Below, piece after piece: positions 36,727-45,001 of a stretch of DNA of 64,000 nucleotides; the first letter of the stretch is position 1; each line of letters starts with the position of its first letter. The notes under the pieces are model-generated. The model was not told the origin of the DNA, did no database searches, and saw nothing but the letters and a program-made list of their open reading frames with translations. This stretch comes from an uncultured Sulfitobacter sp. (GTDB lineage Bacteria; Pseudomonadota; Alphaproteobacteria; Rhodobacterales; Rhodobacteraceae). The stretch spans positions 1 to 64,000 of the forward strand of contig CAJJCJ010000001.1 in the NCBI GenBank assembly GCA_905182645.1. Direction: 5' to 3'. Position numbers and translations under genes: made by a program.

Positions 36727-37716
36727 TTACAGGAAGCCGAGTTTTTTCATCAGATCGCCAATCACAGTTTCTTGGGCTTCCAAGAATGTGCGGAAATCAT
36801 CGCCGGAGTTGTGGATGTTGACCCAGCCGTTACGGGCGCGGACAGTTTCCCATTCTGGAGTGTCGTACATCTGCGCGAGCGCTGCCTGATACTGTGCGGT
36901 CTTTTCAGCCGACAGACCCGGTGCGCCAAAGAAGCCGCGCCAGTTCACAAACTCAATGTTGATGCCTTGCTCGTTCATCGTCATCGCATCAGGGGCCGCT
37001 GCAATGCGCTCTGGTGATGTAACGCCGATGATTTTGACTTCGCCTGCATTTGCCAGATCAACCGCTTCTGAGAAACCAGTCGACAGGGCTGCGATTTCAC
37101 CCGACAGCAGGGCTGCCATGGCTTTGCCGCCAGCATCGTATGGAATGTATTTTACATCCAGCGCGTCTTTGCCAGCTGCTTCCATTGTCATGGCTGCAAC
37201 GAGGTGGTCCATGCCACCCGGAACAGAGCCACCGCCGATAGCTGTGGCAGATGAGTCAGCGTCATAGGCTGTGACCAGATCGGCCATGGAATTCAACGGG
37301 CTGTCTTTGCCGACAACGATGGCTGCATAGTCACCGATTGTGCCTGCGACCAATGTGAGGTCACGGAAGCTTTGTGGAAATACGCCAGTCAAAGACCGGA
37401 TCACGATTGGGGTCGAGTTGACCATCAACGTGCCTTCGTTGCTTTCTGCGTTCTCGATCATGTACGCAATTGCAACACCGCCGCCACCGCCGGACATGTT
37501 TTCATAAGATGCAGACCCAACGAGACCTGCGTTGGTCAGGGCTTCGCCTGTACCACGCGCAGTGCCGTCCCAGCCGCCGCCAGCGCCGCCCGGAATGATA
37601 AAGTGGATGCTGTCCACGACTTGGTGTCCATCAGCAAATGCCGCTGGTGCGCCCAAAGTCATTGTAGCAACTGCTGCGCTCATCAGGGCACGACGGCCCA
37701 GTTTCAAAGTTGTCAT
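36727..37716 (-). CDS. tctC: Tripartite tricarboxylate transporter periplasmic binding protein
   Basis: This 329-aa TctC/Bug-type binding protein has a signal peptide with a twin-arginine-like GRRALMSA and cleavage near AAFADG. The mature part carries IHFIIPGGAGGGWDGTARG, the loop that grips the carboxylate of the ligand through water and main-chain contacts. ATG 37716 is preceded by GGAGGAATTACA, which decides the start. It lies 77 bp upstream of tctB and is the first gene of tctCBA. It diverges from the two-component system at 37824, a common arrangement for citrate- or glutarate-like uptake. Confidence 0.93.
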   Translation of the reverse strand: MTTLKLGRRALMSAAVATMTLGAPAAFADGHQVVDSIHFIIPGGAGGGWDGTARGTGEALTNAGLVGSASYENMSGGGGGVAIAYMIENAESNEGTLMVNSTPIVIRSLTGVFPQSFRDLTLVAGTIGDYAAIVVGKDSPLNSMADLVTAYDADSSATAIGGGSVPGGMDHLVAAMTMEAAGKDALDVKYIPYDAGGKAMAALLSGEIAALSTGFSEAVDLANAGEVKIIGVTSPERIAAAPDAMTMNEQGINIEFVNWRGFFGAPGLSAEKTAQYQAALAQMYDTPEWETVRARNGWVNIHNSGDDFRTFLEAQETVIGDLMKKLGFL

Positions 37717-37782
37717 TGTAATTCCTCCCATTTGACAACCGCCCGCAGTGCGGGTCAGTTAGAAATAAGCAACCACGGCAAC

Positions 37783-37800
37783 CTGACATAAACCTGTCAT
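37783..37800 (+). promoter_or_regulatory. Pho-box-like direct repeat before tctD
   Basis: CTGACAT-AAAC-CTGTCAT is a 7-4-7 direct repeat with an 11-bp period. It matches the PhoB consensus CTGTCAT-N4-CTGTCAT at 13 of 14 positions. It is on the same strand as tctD, 23 bp before its ATG, so it would act at about -35 of that gene. Because TctD is itself a PhoB/OmpR-type protein, this may be its own site rather than a phosphate-response site. Confidence 0.55.
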
Positions 37801-37823
37801 GCGAAAAATTAGGCTCATCCTTC

Positions 37824-38489
37824 ATGAAATTCCTACTGATCGAAGATAACTATGATCTGGCTCAGGCCATCTGCGCGCGCATGCAGTTGGACGGGCATGT
37901 TATTGATCATGCTGGTACAATTGCCGATGCGATTGCGTTTTCAGACAGTGGTGAATACGATCTTATCTTGCTTGATGTGATGCTGCCGGACGGTGACGGA
38001 CGCGACTTTTTGCGCAGGCATCGCGCCGGAAAAGGCGTGACCCCGATCATTGTTTTGACCGCCCGCAGTCAGGTGTCAGACAGAATCAGCCTGCTGGATT
38101 TGGGCGCGGACGACTATGTGACCAAACCCTTTGATCATGCCGAACTTGAGGCCCGCTGCCGCGCTGTTTTGCGCCGCAATGCAGGGTCCGCGCAGACAGT
38201 GGTCCGTATGGGCGACGTCGCCTTTGACCCCGTCGCGGGGGTTCTAACTGTTGGGGAAACCTTGGTTAGTTTGCGAAACAAAGAGTTGCGTTTGCTCGAG
38301 GTTTTGTTCAACGCACCCGGCCAAATTTTCCCTAAGCAAAAGCTGGTGGATCGGCTATTTTCATATGACGACGATGTGTCCGAGAACGCGATCGAGGTTT
38401 ATATCGGCCGCCTGCGCAAGCACCTTGAAGGGTCACAATTGCAAATTTCTACGCACCGCGGCCTTGGCTACAGATTAGATCATGACTGA
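37824..38489 (+). CDS. tctD: OmpR/PhoB-family response regulator (TctD-like)
   Basis: This 221-aa response regulator has a receiver domain with the phosphorylatable Asp in YDLILLDVMLPDGDG (about residue 51) and the conserved Lys in VTKPFD. A PhoB-type winged-helix effector (RNKELRLLEVLFNAPGQIF, then AIEVYIGRLRKHL) follows. It overlaps the kinase gene by 8 bp. Divergent placement from tctCBA indicates that it turns on the transporter when the cognate ligand is sensed. A direct repeat suitable for a dimer of this family lies just upstream. Confidence 0.92.
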   Translation: MKFLLIEDNYDLAQAICARMQLDGHVIDHAGTIADAIAFSDSGEYDLILLDVMLPDGDGRDFLRRHRAGKGVTPIIVLTARSQVSDRISLLDLGADDYVTKPFDHAELEARCRAVLRRNAGSAQTVVRMGDVAFDPVAGVLTVGETLVSLRNKELRLLEVLFNAPGQIFPKQKLVDRLFSYDDDVSENAIEVYIGRLRKHLEGSQLQISTHRGLGYRLDHD

Positions 38490-39849
38490 AGCTGTCCGCG
38501 TCTCTGGGTCGCTGCGCAACCGCTTGGCAACGACGCTTATTGGCGGCGCTGCTGTGCTCGCGATCTTGCTGTTTTTCGTGGTACGTAGCTATGCGGCGCA
38601 AATTGCGCAACAAGGCCAAGACAGCATTTTGGGCGCGTCGGTCACGTCAATATTGGATGCGGCCAACGTCAGAGACGGGCGGATCGAGGTCGATTTCCCC
38701 TATGCATCATTTTCGATGCTTGGCACAGAGTCTGACGACCGCATTTTTTATGCGATTTACCAAGATGACCAACTATTGTCGGGCTATGACGGCCTGCCTG
38801 CCGTTGATCCGAAAGTTGGTGGTGACAGCAGTTATCGGACAGCTGAATTTCAAGACACGCCTGTCCGGCTTGCAGCGGCTTCGCGCATGTTGGTTGGTGC
38901 CGATCTGCGCACGCAATTGACGGTATCAGTGGCCCAAACCCAAGACAGCCTGTCAGGAACGCTGAATCGGATTTCGCGCAACGTCGCGATCTTTGGCACT
39001 GGGTTTTTCCTGTTGGTTGTACTGCTTGCATTCTGGGCGACATCAGCGGCGATTGGTCCTTTGGCGCGCCTGACCACATCGGTGGCGCGGCGCGGTCCGC
39101 AAGATTTGCGCCCCGTTGTCAGTCCGGTTCCGTCAGAAATGGTGCCACTTGTGACATCGTTGAACAGCCTTATGGCGCGGCTAGATCAGTCGCTTGGCCG
39201 CAGCGAGGATTTTATCGCCGAAGCAGCCCACCGCGTTCGCACACCGCTGGCGACGGTCCGGTCCCACGCCGAGGCCACGTTGCAGCGTGTTGACCGCGAG
39301 GAAAACCGCCAAGCTATGCGCGCCATGATCCGCGCGATTGACGAAAGCAGCCGTGCGGCGGGTCAGCTGCTTGATCACGCGATGATCACGTTTAGGGCAG
39401 ACCATCTTGATCGCCAAGACCTTGATTTGGTGGATCTAGTACAGGACCTTGCGGTGCGGCTGGGACCAATCGCTGACATGCGCGATGTGGATCTGCATGT
39501 TGATGCACCCAACGCGGTTCCTATCACAGGTGACGCGATTTTGCTACAAAATGCGATCCGCAATATTGTCGATAATGCGCTTAAATACGCGCCCCGCGAA
39601 AGCGTCGTGCACATCGACGTCACCACATCGCCAAGCCCGCGCGTGACTGTGTGCGACGAAGGACCGGGGTTCCCCATCGGTGAAATCGGTGGCCTGTCGT
39701 ATCGATTTGCGCGCGGTAGCAACGCTGATGGAATCATCGGATCAGGGCTTGGCCTGACGATTGCCCAAGATGTGGCCACAGCACATGGCGGTGCGCTCAC
39801 ACTTGGCAATCACCCAAAGGGGGGCGCATGCGTTATATTTTCGTTCTAA
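38482..39849 (+). CDS. tctE: Sensor histidine kinase (TctE-like)
   Basis: This 455-aa membrane kinase has an N-terminal transmembrane helix (about 16-34) and a periplasmic domain of about 140 residues. A second helix (FGTGFFLLVVLLAFWATSA) and a linker lead to the phospho-acceptor His in EAAHRVRTPLATV. The ATPase domain contains the N-box NAIRNIVDNALKYAP, DEGPGFP and GSGLGLTIA. It is preceded and followed by overlapping genes, so the three form one unit. The periplasmic domain resembles the TctE sensor that detects tricarboxylates with or without a binding protein. Confidence 0.92.
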   Translation: MTEAVRVSGSLRNRLATTLIGGAAVLAILLFFVVRSYAAQIAQQGQDSILGASVTSILDAANVRDGRIEVDFPYASFSMLGTESDDRIFYAIYQDDQLLSGYDGLPAVDPKVGGDSSYRTAEFQDTPVRLAAASRMLVGADLRTQLTVSVAQTQDSLSGTLNRISRNVAIFGTGFFLLVVLLAFWATSAAIGPLARLTTSVARRGPQDLRPVVSPVPSEMVPLVTSLNSLMARLDQSLGRSEDFIAEAAHRVRTPLATVRSHAEATLQRVDREENRQAMRAMIRAIDESSRAAGQLLDHAMITFRADHLDRQDLDLVDLVQDLAVRLGPIADMRDVDLHVDAPNAVPITGDAILLQNAIRNIVDNALKYAPRESVVHIDVTTSPSPRVTVCDEGPGFPIGEIGGLSYRFARGSNADGIIGSGLGLTIAQDVATAHGGALTLGNHPKGGACVIFSF

Positions 39850-40823
39850 TCGCGGCGCTTTGGGCGCAAATGGCGGCGGCCCAAGATTGGGAGGACCGGC
39901 GGGAGTTTGGTGGGGCTCAATCGGTGCAAACTTTGCGGATATTGTCCAACACCGACACACGGTTTTTTGTGCCGATCATCGATAGCTTTTTGGCGGTGCG
40001 CCCTGATGTCGCGGTGACATATCTGGTGACAGGGTCAGCCGATCTTTACGATGTGTTTCGCGCGGACCCCGAGGATTTTGACATCGTGATATCAAGCGCG
40101 ATGGATTTGCAATTCAAGCTGGCCAATGACGGCTTTGCCTTGACTGTTGAAGGAACCGGTCATCCGGATTGGGCGCAGTGGCGCCGCAGCTTGTTTGCGT
40201 TCAGCACCGAACCTGCGGCAATTGCGGTGAACCGCGCTGCATTTGACGGTGTTGCGCTGCCCGCGTCTCGCCAAGAATTGATCCAAGCCCTGCGTGCCCG
40301 CCCCGAAGTATTCCGTGGCCGTATCGGGACCTATGATGTGCGCCAATCTGGACTAGGCTATCTGTTTGCCACGCAAGATGCGCGGGCCTCCGAGACCTAC
40401 TGGCGCCTGACCGAAGTCATGGGCGCGCTTGATGCACGACTGTACTGTTGTTCGGGGGCGATGTTTGACGACTTGGCCACCGGAAAAATCGCCGTCGCAT
40501 ATAATGTGTTGGGCAGCTATGCGTCGGCGCGCAAAGATGCGGTTGCCCAGATCGAGGTCATCTTGCCATCAGATTTCCCGACCACAATGATGCGCACTGC
40601 GTTCGTGTCCCGCGGCACCGCATTGCCTGAGCTGGGCCGCGCATTCATCCGCCACTTGACAGATCTGCAATCTGATCCGGTGCGCGCCGCAACATTCCCA
40701 CTGTCTGCATTGGATCAAAGTGGCCAACCTACCATCACGCTTGATCCAGCGCTGATGACCTATTTGGACAGCCTAAAGCGGCGCACATTTCTGCAAGAAT
40801 GGGAAAGTGCGATCATTCAGTAA
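39828..40823 (+). CDS. Periplasmic substrate-binding protein linked to the two-component system
   Basis: This 331-aa protein has a signal peptide ending in AQMAAAQ and belongs to the class II/AfuA-like ABC solute-binding group, judged from LRILSNTDTRFFVPIIDSF, a DFDIVISSAMDLQFKL segment and LPSDFPTTMMRTAFV. It overlaps the kinase gene by 22 bp and no ABC permease or ATPase follows. I infer that it is a signalling component that presents a ligand to the kinase, as PgtC does for PgtB. The ligand is unknown. It may alternatively serve a transporter encoded elsewhere. Confidence 0.8.
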   Translation: MRYIFVLIAALWAQMAAAQDWEDRREFGGAQSVQTLRILSNTDTRFFVPIIDSFLAVRPDVAVTYLVTGSADLYDVFRADPEDFDIVISSAMDLQFKLANDGFALTVEGTGHPDWAQWRRSLFAFSTEPAAIAVNRAAFDGVALPASRQELIQALRARPEVFRGRIGTYDVRQSGLGYLFATQDARASETYWRLTEVMGALDARLYCCSGAMFDDLATGKIAVAYNVLGSYASARKDAVAQIEVILPSDFPTTMMRTAFVSRGTALPELGRAFIRHLTDLQSDPVRAATFPLSALDQSGQPTITLDPALMTYLDSLKRRTFLQEWESAIIQ

Positions 40824-40891
40824 CGCCCCCATTGTGTTTCGCGAAAAATTTTGAACAATTGGTCGCAACAGTTGTTTAAAAGGGGGTCAAC

Positions 40892-41764
40892 ATGACCAAA
40901 ATCGCATTTCTTGGCTTGGGTGTAATGGGCTATCCGATGGCAGGCCACCTGCAGGCAGCAGGTCACGACGTCACCGTGTATAACCGGACAGCCAGCAAAG
41001 CCGATGCCTGGGTGGCTGCGCATGGCGGCGCGTCTGCGCCAACACCGCACGAGGCTGCAATCGGCGCGGAGTTGGTGATGGCTTGCGTCGGCAATGACGA
41101 CGATCTGCGCGGCGTCTGCCTTGGGCCGGATGGCGCGTTTGACGGCATGCAGTCTGGCAGCATATTTGTGGATCACACGACGGTGTCTGCGGCCGTGACC
41201 CGGGCGCTTTATGATGCGGCGGCGGTACGCGAGGTGTCGTTTGTGGATGCGCCGATTTCTGGCGGCCAAGCGGGTGCGGAAAACGCCCAACTTTCGGTGA
41301 TGTGTGGCGGAGATCAAGCGGCCTACGATCGGGCCGAGACAGTGATTGATGTCTATGCCAAGCTTTGCCGCCGGATTGGCGACAGCGGGGCTGGCCAGAT
41401 GACCAAGATGTGCAACCAGATTGCCATTGCCGGACTGGTGCAGGGCCTGTCAGAAGCGCTGCACTTTGCCGAGAAGGCCGGCCTTGATGGGGCTGCGGTG
41501 GTTGAGGTTATTAGCCAAGGGGCTGCGGGCAGCTGGCAGATGTCCAATCGGTATCAGACCATGCTGGCTGACGAATTTGAACACGGGTTTGCAGTGGATT
41601 GGATGCGCAAAGATTTGGGAATTTGTTTGGATGCGGCTGATGAAAATGGCGCAAGTTTGCCGGTTACAGCGCTGATTGATCAATTCTATAAGGACATCCA
41701 AAAGATGGGTGGCAGCCGCTGGGATACGTCGTCGCTGATCAAGCGGCTTCAGTCTATGGGCTAA
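40892..41764 (+). CDS. NAD(P)-dependent 3-hydroxyisobutyrate dehydrogenase-family reductase
   Basis: This 290-aa beta-hydroxyacid dehydrogenase has the N-terminal Rossmann motif [16 protein letters not shown] and the substrate motif [19 protein letters not shown]. The catalytic Lys lies in [14 protein letters not shown]. The family includes 3-hydroxyisobutyrate dehydrogenase, tartronate semialdehyde reductase and 6-phosphogluconate dehydrogenase-like enzymes; the substrate cannot be fixed from sequence. It stands alone with an AAGGGGGT site before the ATG and converges with aroQ, overlapping its stop by 4 bp. Confidence 0.88.
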   Translation: MTKIAFLGLGVMGYPMAGHLQAAGHDVTVYNRTASKADAWVAAHGGASAPTPHEAAIGAELVMACVGNDDDLRGVCLGPDGAFDGMQSGSIFVDHTTVSAAVTRALYDAAAVREVSFVDAPISGGQAGAENAQLSVMCGGDQAAYDRAETVIDVYAKLCRRIGDSGAGQMTKMCNQIAIAGLVQGLSEALHFAEKAGLDGAAVVEVISQGAAGSWQMSNRYQTMLADEFEHGFAVDWMRKDLGICLDAADENGASLPVTALIDQFYKDIQKMGGSRWDTSSLIKRLQSMG

Positions 41765-42195
41765 ACCAACGTTGCTATATGGCGCAGGGCGAATGCATAG
41801 CCCTGCGTCCCACAGCCTGCGATGACCGCATTGGCGCGGGCTGATACGAACGAGTGGTGGCGAAATTCTTCGCGGGCGTGAATGTTCGTTATGTGTACCT
41901 CGATCACGGCACCATCAAACGCATTCAGTGCGTCCAAGATCGCGATGGACGTATGGGAATATGCACCCGGATTGATCAAAATGCCGACGCAGGTTTCGCG
42001 GGCCGCATGGATCATATCAACCAAGGTGCCTTCTGAATTTGACTGATCCATCTGAACTGTCAGACCAAGATCGGTGCTGATGCCAGTGAGCATGGTTTGC
42101 ACATCGGCCAATGTTTCGGACCCGTATTTCGCAGGCTCGCGTTTGCCCAAAAGGTTCAGGTTCGGCCCGTTCAGGACAAGGATGTTTTTGGTCAT
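41761..42195 (-). CDS. aroQ: Type II 3-dehydroquinate dehydratase
   Basis: This 144-aa dodecameric enzyme of the shikimate pathway removes water from 3-dehydroquinate. [18 protein letters not shown] is its N-terminal motif, the catalytic Tyr is in AKYGSETL, the mobile loop follows, and the conserved His is in [20 protein letters not shown] 42195 (MTKNILV) is taken as the start because codons further upstream are not family-like. Length is normal. It is a single gene. Confidence 0.96.
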   Translation of the reverse strand: MTKNILVLNGPNLNLLGKREPAKYGSETLADVQTMLTGISTDLGLTVQMDQSNSEGTLVDMIHAARETCVGILINPGAYSHTSIAILDALNAFDGAVIEVHITNIHAREEFRHHSFVSARANAVIAGCGTQGYAFALRHIATLV

Positions 42196-42485
42196 TGGAT
42201 CGTCCATCGCTGCAAGTTCGCTGTCTTTCTAGGCCCCATTACCCTGTTGTAGCAATGGGGGGCGTAAAAAATAGCTGTTGGTGTAGCTTGGCAGTTGCAT
42301 CAACGCGGTGCGCAACGCTTCGCCCGTGTGGGTGATAATTTCATAATAGCTAAAACCAAGTATAAGCATCGCCTTTGTTAGGATTCATTACTGTTACGGT
42401 TAATTTAAATGGCAGCACTCAGTTAATAGAACGTCACGCTGATGTGACTTTACTTCTTTCCAGCCGTATTGACTGCGTGTGTTGT
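42196..42485. other. Intergenic stretch between aroQ and the IS region
   Basis: Nothing recognisable as a gene or RNA was seen in these ~290 bp beyond the presumed aroQ promoter. The right half is AT-rich and directly precedes the left inverted repeat of the IS3-family remnant. Confidence 0.4.
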
Positions 42486-42519
42486 TGAGCAGCCCCACTT
42501 GAGTGGTCCAATTTGAAAG

Positions 42520-42813
42520 TTAGTGCATGACTGGCCTTTGGTCCACCGGGATGGTGGCTTCCGGCGCAGGCGGGCGATAGCCCAATGCACTGTGTGGTCG
42601 TTTCGTGTTGTAGTGGTTCCTCCAGCGTTCGATGATTATTTGAGCTTCGCGTAGTGAGTAGAATATCTCGCCGTTGAGCAATTCATCTCGCATTCGCCCG
42701 TTGAAGCTTTCGCAATATCCGTTCTCCCAGGGCGATCCCGGCTCAATGTAAGCCGTCTTTGCTCCTACGGCTCTGATCCAGTCTCTGAGCGCCTCGGCGA
42801 TAAACTCGGTTCC
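42520..42813 (-). pseudogene. IS3-family transposase OrfB, C-terminal fragment
   Basis: The minus-strand reading begins GTEFIAEALRDWIRAVGAK and includes YIEPGSPWENGYCESFNGRM with the third catalytic Glu. It ends with RPHSALGYRPPAP and a stop at 42520. The upstream part of the integrase core, which should lead with SDN, lies on the far side of the IS110-family element at about 44445-44490. Confidence 0.85.
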
Positions 42814-42843
42814 GTAACACCTTCGGAATGATGTTGATCAAAA

Positions 42844-42894
42844 GGCTATGATCGCCTGCGCAGCCCTCATATAGCGCAGCAGGTGGTCATAGCC
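42844..42894 (+). ncRNA. Hairpin in the left non-coding end of the IS110-family element
   Basis: GGCTATGA (42844-42851) pairs with TCATAGCC (42887-42894), and an inner stem CCTGC pairs with GCAGG (42879-42883). This gives a 51-nt two-part hairpin about 57 bp before the transposase ATG. It could belong to a bridge-type guide RNA or to a leader that limits transposase expression. No homology search was possible. Confidence 0.35.
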
Positions 42895-42950
42895 GGGTCT
42901 CAGGTCTCTACAGTGGTTTTGCACAAACCACACAGCAAGGGAGACCGACT

Positions 42951-44183
42951 ATGACCGTGATTGCAATTACACAGAACACACCTGTTTTGGTGGCTATCGA
43001 CATCGCCAAAGCGCGGCATGAAGTTTTGATAGCTGTTCCGGGCAAGAAGCGCCGCCGTCGCTTAACTGTTTTAAACGAACTTGCTGATTTCACCCGCCTC
43101 ATCACCGCGTTAAAGGACTACGGTCGCCCAGTGCGCGCAGCTTTTGAAGCAACTGGGAACTACCACCGCGCCTTGGCGTATCATCTGGCGACCGCAGGTT
43201 TTGAAGTGAAGCTGGTATCGTCAGTTGCTTTGGCGCGCACGCGGGAAGCTCTCCACAATAGTTGGGACAAAAACGATCCCAAGGACGCTCAGGTCATCCT
43301 CCACATGATGGAGATTGGGAATGAGCAGTTTTACCATGACCCGCTGGTGCGTGGGACAAATGACATTCAGGAATTATCCAAGACCCACGATATCGTTTCC
43401 AAATCGAAGACCGAGTTGTGGCATCGGATTCTGACGCATTATCTGCCGCTGTATTTTCCAGAAGCTGATCGTTTCCATCGCAGTTCACGCAGCGACTGGT
43501 TCTTTGCTTTCCTTGAACGCTATCCGTCACCACACTTTATCTCAGCCATGAGCAAGGACGCATTTACCGCTGACGCTTGGGACGTTGTGGGCCGAAAGGT
43601 CGCAAAAGAACGTTTGCTTGCAGATATTTATGAGACCTCCAAAGTATCAGTGGGGTTACCAGTTGCCCTAGATTCTGACGCTATCAGTATGTTCCGCTTG
43701 GTTCTTGGAGAAGGCCGCAGTCTCATTGCGCAACGCAATCAAATCGAAGCTCGCGCCGTCGCGCTTCTCAAAGATTTGCCTGACTATCAGTTGCTGACAT
43801 CAATACCTGGGATTGGCCCGATCAACGCCCTGACCATCCTCGCAGAAGCTGGCGACTTGCGCCGCTTTGGACACCACCGGCAATTTCTGAAGTTCTGCGG
43901 TATGGACCTGGCGACCATCCAGTCCGGCACATTCCGTGGCCAAACTAAGTTGTCAAAATACGGGAACGCCCGCTTGCGCCGTACCCTGTGGATGGCCGGT
44001 CAGGTTGCCATTCTCCAACGTACCAACAGCTTCCGGGATAAGTTCGAGCGCTACATCTCCAAGGACCGACAAAACACCCATTTGCGCCGAAAGGCATATA
44101 CCGCAATAGCCGCCAAAATGGCCCGTACTGTTCACGGGATCATCAAAAACGGCGAACCCTATCGCCCCTTCTTTGAGGGGTGA
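42951..44183 (+). CDS. IS110-family transposase
   Basis: This 410-aa DEDD-type transposase appears intact. The N-terminal RuvC-like domain starts LVAIDIAKARHEV, with the first Asp, and continues with AAFEATGNYHRAL and the NDPKDAQVIL motif. The C-terminal Tnp_20 domain has LTSIPGIGPINALTILAEAG and the conserved serine region near MDLATIQSGTFRGQ. AAGGGAGACCGACT precedes the ATG. It is the only complete transposase of the left IS cluster. Confidence 0.93.
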   Translation: MTVIAITQNTPVLVAIDIAKARHEVLIAVPGKKRRRRLTVLNELADFTRLITALKDYGRPVRAAFEATGNYHRALAYHLATAGFEVKLVSSVALARTREALHNSWDKNDPKDAQVILHMMEIGNEQFYHDPLVRGTNDIQELSKTHDIVSKSKTELWHRILTHYLPLYFPEADRFHRSSRSDWFFAFLERYPSPHFISAMSKDAFTADAWDVVGRKVAKERLLADIYETSKVSVGLPVALDSDAISMFRLVLGEGRSLIAQRNQIEARAVALLKDLPDYQLLTSIPGIGPINALTILAEAGDLRRFGHHRQFLKFCGMDLATIQSGTFRGQTKLSKYGNARLRRTLWMAGQVAILQRTNSFRDKFERYISKDRQNTHLRRKAYTAIAAKMARTVHGIIKNGEPYRPFFEG

Positions 44184-44444
44184 TCGATCGCAGAAGGACC
44201 TTTCTCTGTAAGGGCCGTGGAGGCAGGCAACTGACCTCGTAGATAATGTTTAGGCCTTCTGTGTTAGCGACCCGATGATCTCGTCTTAAGGACGGTGAGA
44301 GCCGCAAAAGCGTACTCTGTGTTTGTTATGGGAGAGACTGTCGTTGACCAAAAAGCCGAACTAAGCCATACTTTGAACGTGTTGAGACGCCTCGACACGA
44401 CAATGACCTGATGCCAAATCAGCCAAATATTCCGCGCATAGGAC

Positions 44445-44722
44445 GTTGTCCGAGACGATGTAGACGGGAATACCGCGTAAAATAAACAGGTCCGATACTG
44501 CTTGGCGAAGACGCTCGTCCTCTTTCTGTAACCGCTTCAGTTCCTTGAGTTGTTCTGTGCCCATTCCGCCGTACTTCTTCTTCCAACGGTAATAGGTTTG
44601 TTCAGTCACACTGATCTGACGGATCGCGTCAATTCAGGGCATACCTTGCCCCATTAGAACTTCAACCTGCCGTAACTTCACGACAATCTCTTCGGGCTTG
44701 GGTCTCTTAATCGCCATTCTTG
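44445..44722 (-). pseudogene. IS3-family OrfA with stop and deletion, fused to a short OrfB piece
   Basis: From about 44722 downward the minus strand reads AIKRPKPEEIVVKLRQVEVL, then a TGA stop at about 44634. It resumes with ISVTEQTYYRWKKKYGGMG up to QAVSDL, where it joins directly to the OrfB segment ILRGIPVYIVSDN. That jump removes most of OrfA's tail and OrfB's first half. It stops where the IS110-family element was inserted. Confidence 0.8.
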
Positions 44723-44773
44723 GTCCTCCGCTTTCCTAACTATAGGGGCGGACCACTTCAAAGGGGAGGCTCA

Positions 44774-44971
44774 GACTTGCCGTCATCCAACAGTAAAAGC
44801 GCATTTGCCCGCCGTGCAACGCCATGATCCTCCCGCTGTCGCTTCACACACGCCAGAAGTTCGCGGCGGTCCTCAAGGGAAAGAAAATTTGAACGGTTCA
44901 TGTGAGAACATGAATCAATTTTCTCCTAAACGTCAACATGCTCTTCGGGTACTCAACGACTCCAAGTATAG
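44774..44971 (-). mobile_element. IS630-family element, 5'-end remnant (left boundary of island)
   Basis: From the ATG at 44901 the minus strand reads MNRSNFLSLEDRRELLACV and continues with a helix-turn-helix-type segment, EDHGVARRANALLLLDDGKS. This is the N-terminus of an IS630-family transposase, cut off at 44773 by the IS3-family end. Its non-coding tip runs to about 44971 (CTATACTTGG read on the minus strand). The stretch 44859-44971 is repeated, inverted, at 57487-57593. Confidence 0.7.
44859..44971. repeat. Inverted repeat copy 1 (IS630-family tip)
   Basis: About 110 bp match 57487-57593 in inverse orientation with scattered substitutions. The two copies face each other across 12.5 kb and mark both ends of the catabolic island. 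They are 5' ends of the same IS630-type element, so the shared open frames seen in them on the other strand are not genes. Confidence 0.85.
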
Positions 44972-45001
44972 TTTACATATTAGCTGCAATGGCCAAATTT
45001 T

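Larger units (their letters stand above)
42816..44444 (+). mobile_element. IS110-family insertion sequence
   Basis: This ~1.63-kb element is inserted in the IS3 OrfB codons SDN|GTEF. The joint is seen because the left flank ends CTCGGTTCCGT and the right flank resumes GTTGTCCGAG, which rejoin to a normal OrfB reading. It has about 135 bp of non-coding sequence left of the transposase and about 261 bp right of it. The left part contains a strong hairpin (42844-42894). IS110 elements use a non-coding-end RNA to choose targets, so both ends are candidates for it. Confidence 0.75.
42486..44773 (-). mobile_element. IS3-family remnant split by an IS110-family element
   Basis: The ends carry imperfect ~24-bp inverted repeats: TGAGCAGCCCC...GTGGTCC at 42486 and its counterpart ending GGGGAGGCTCA at 44773. 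Between them, on the minus strand, are pieces of OrfA (right) and OrfB (left), interrupted by the IS110-family element at about 42816-44444. OrfA also has an in-frame stop, and the segment between OrfA and the OrfB core is deleted. The element cannot move by itself. Confidence 0.8.
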
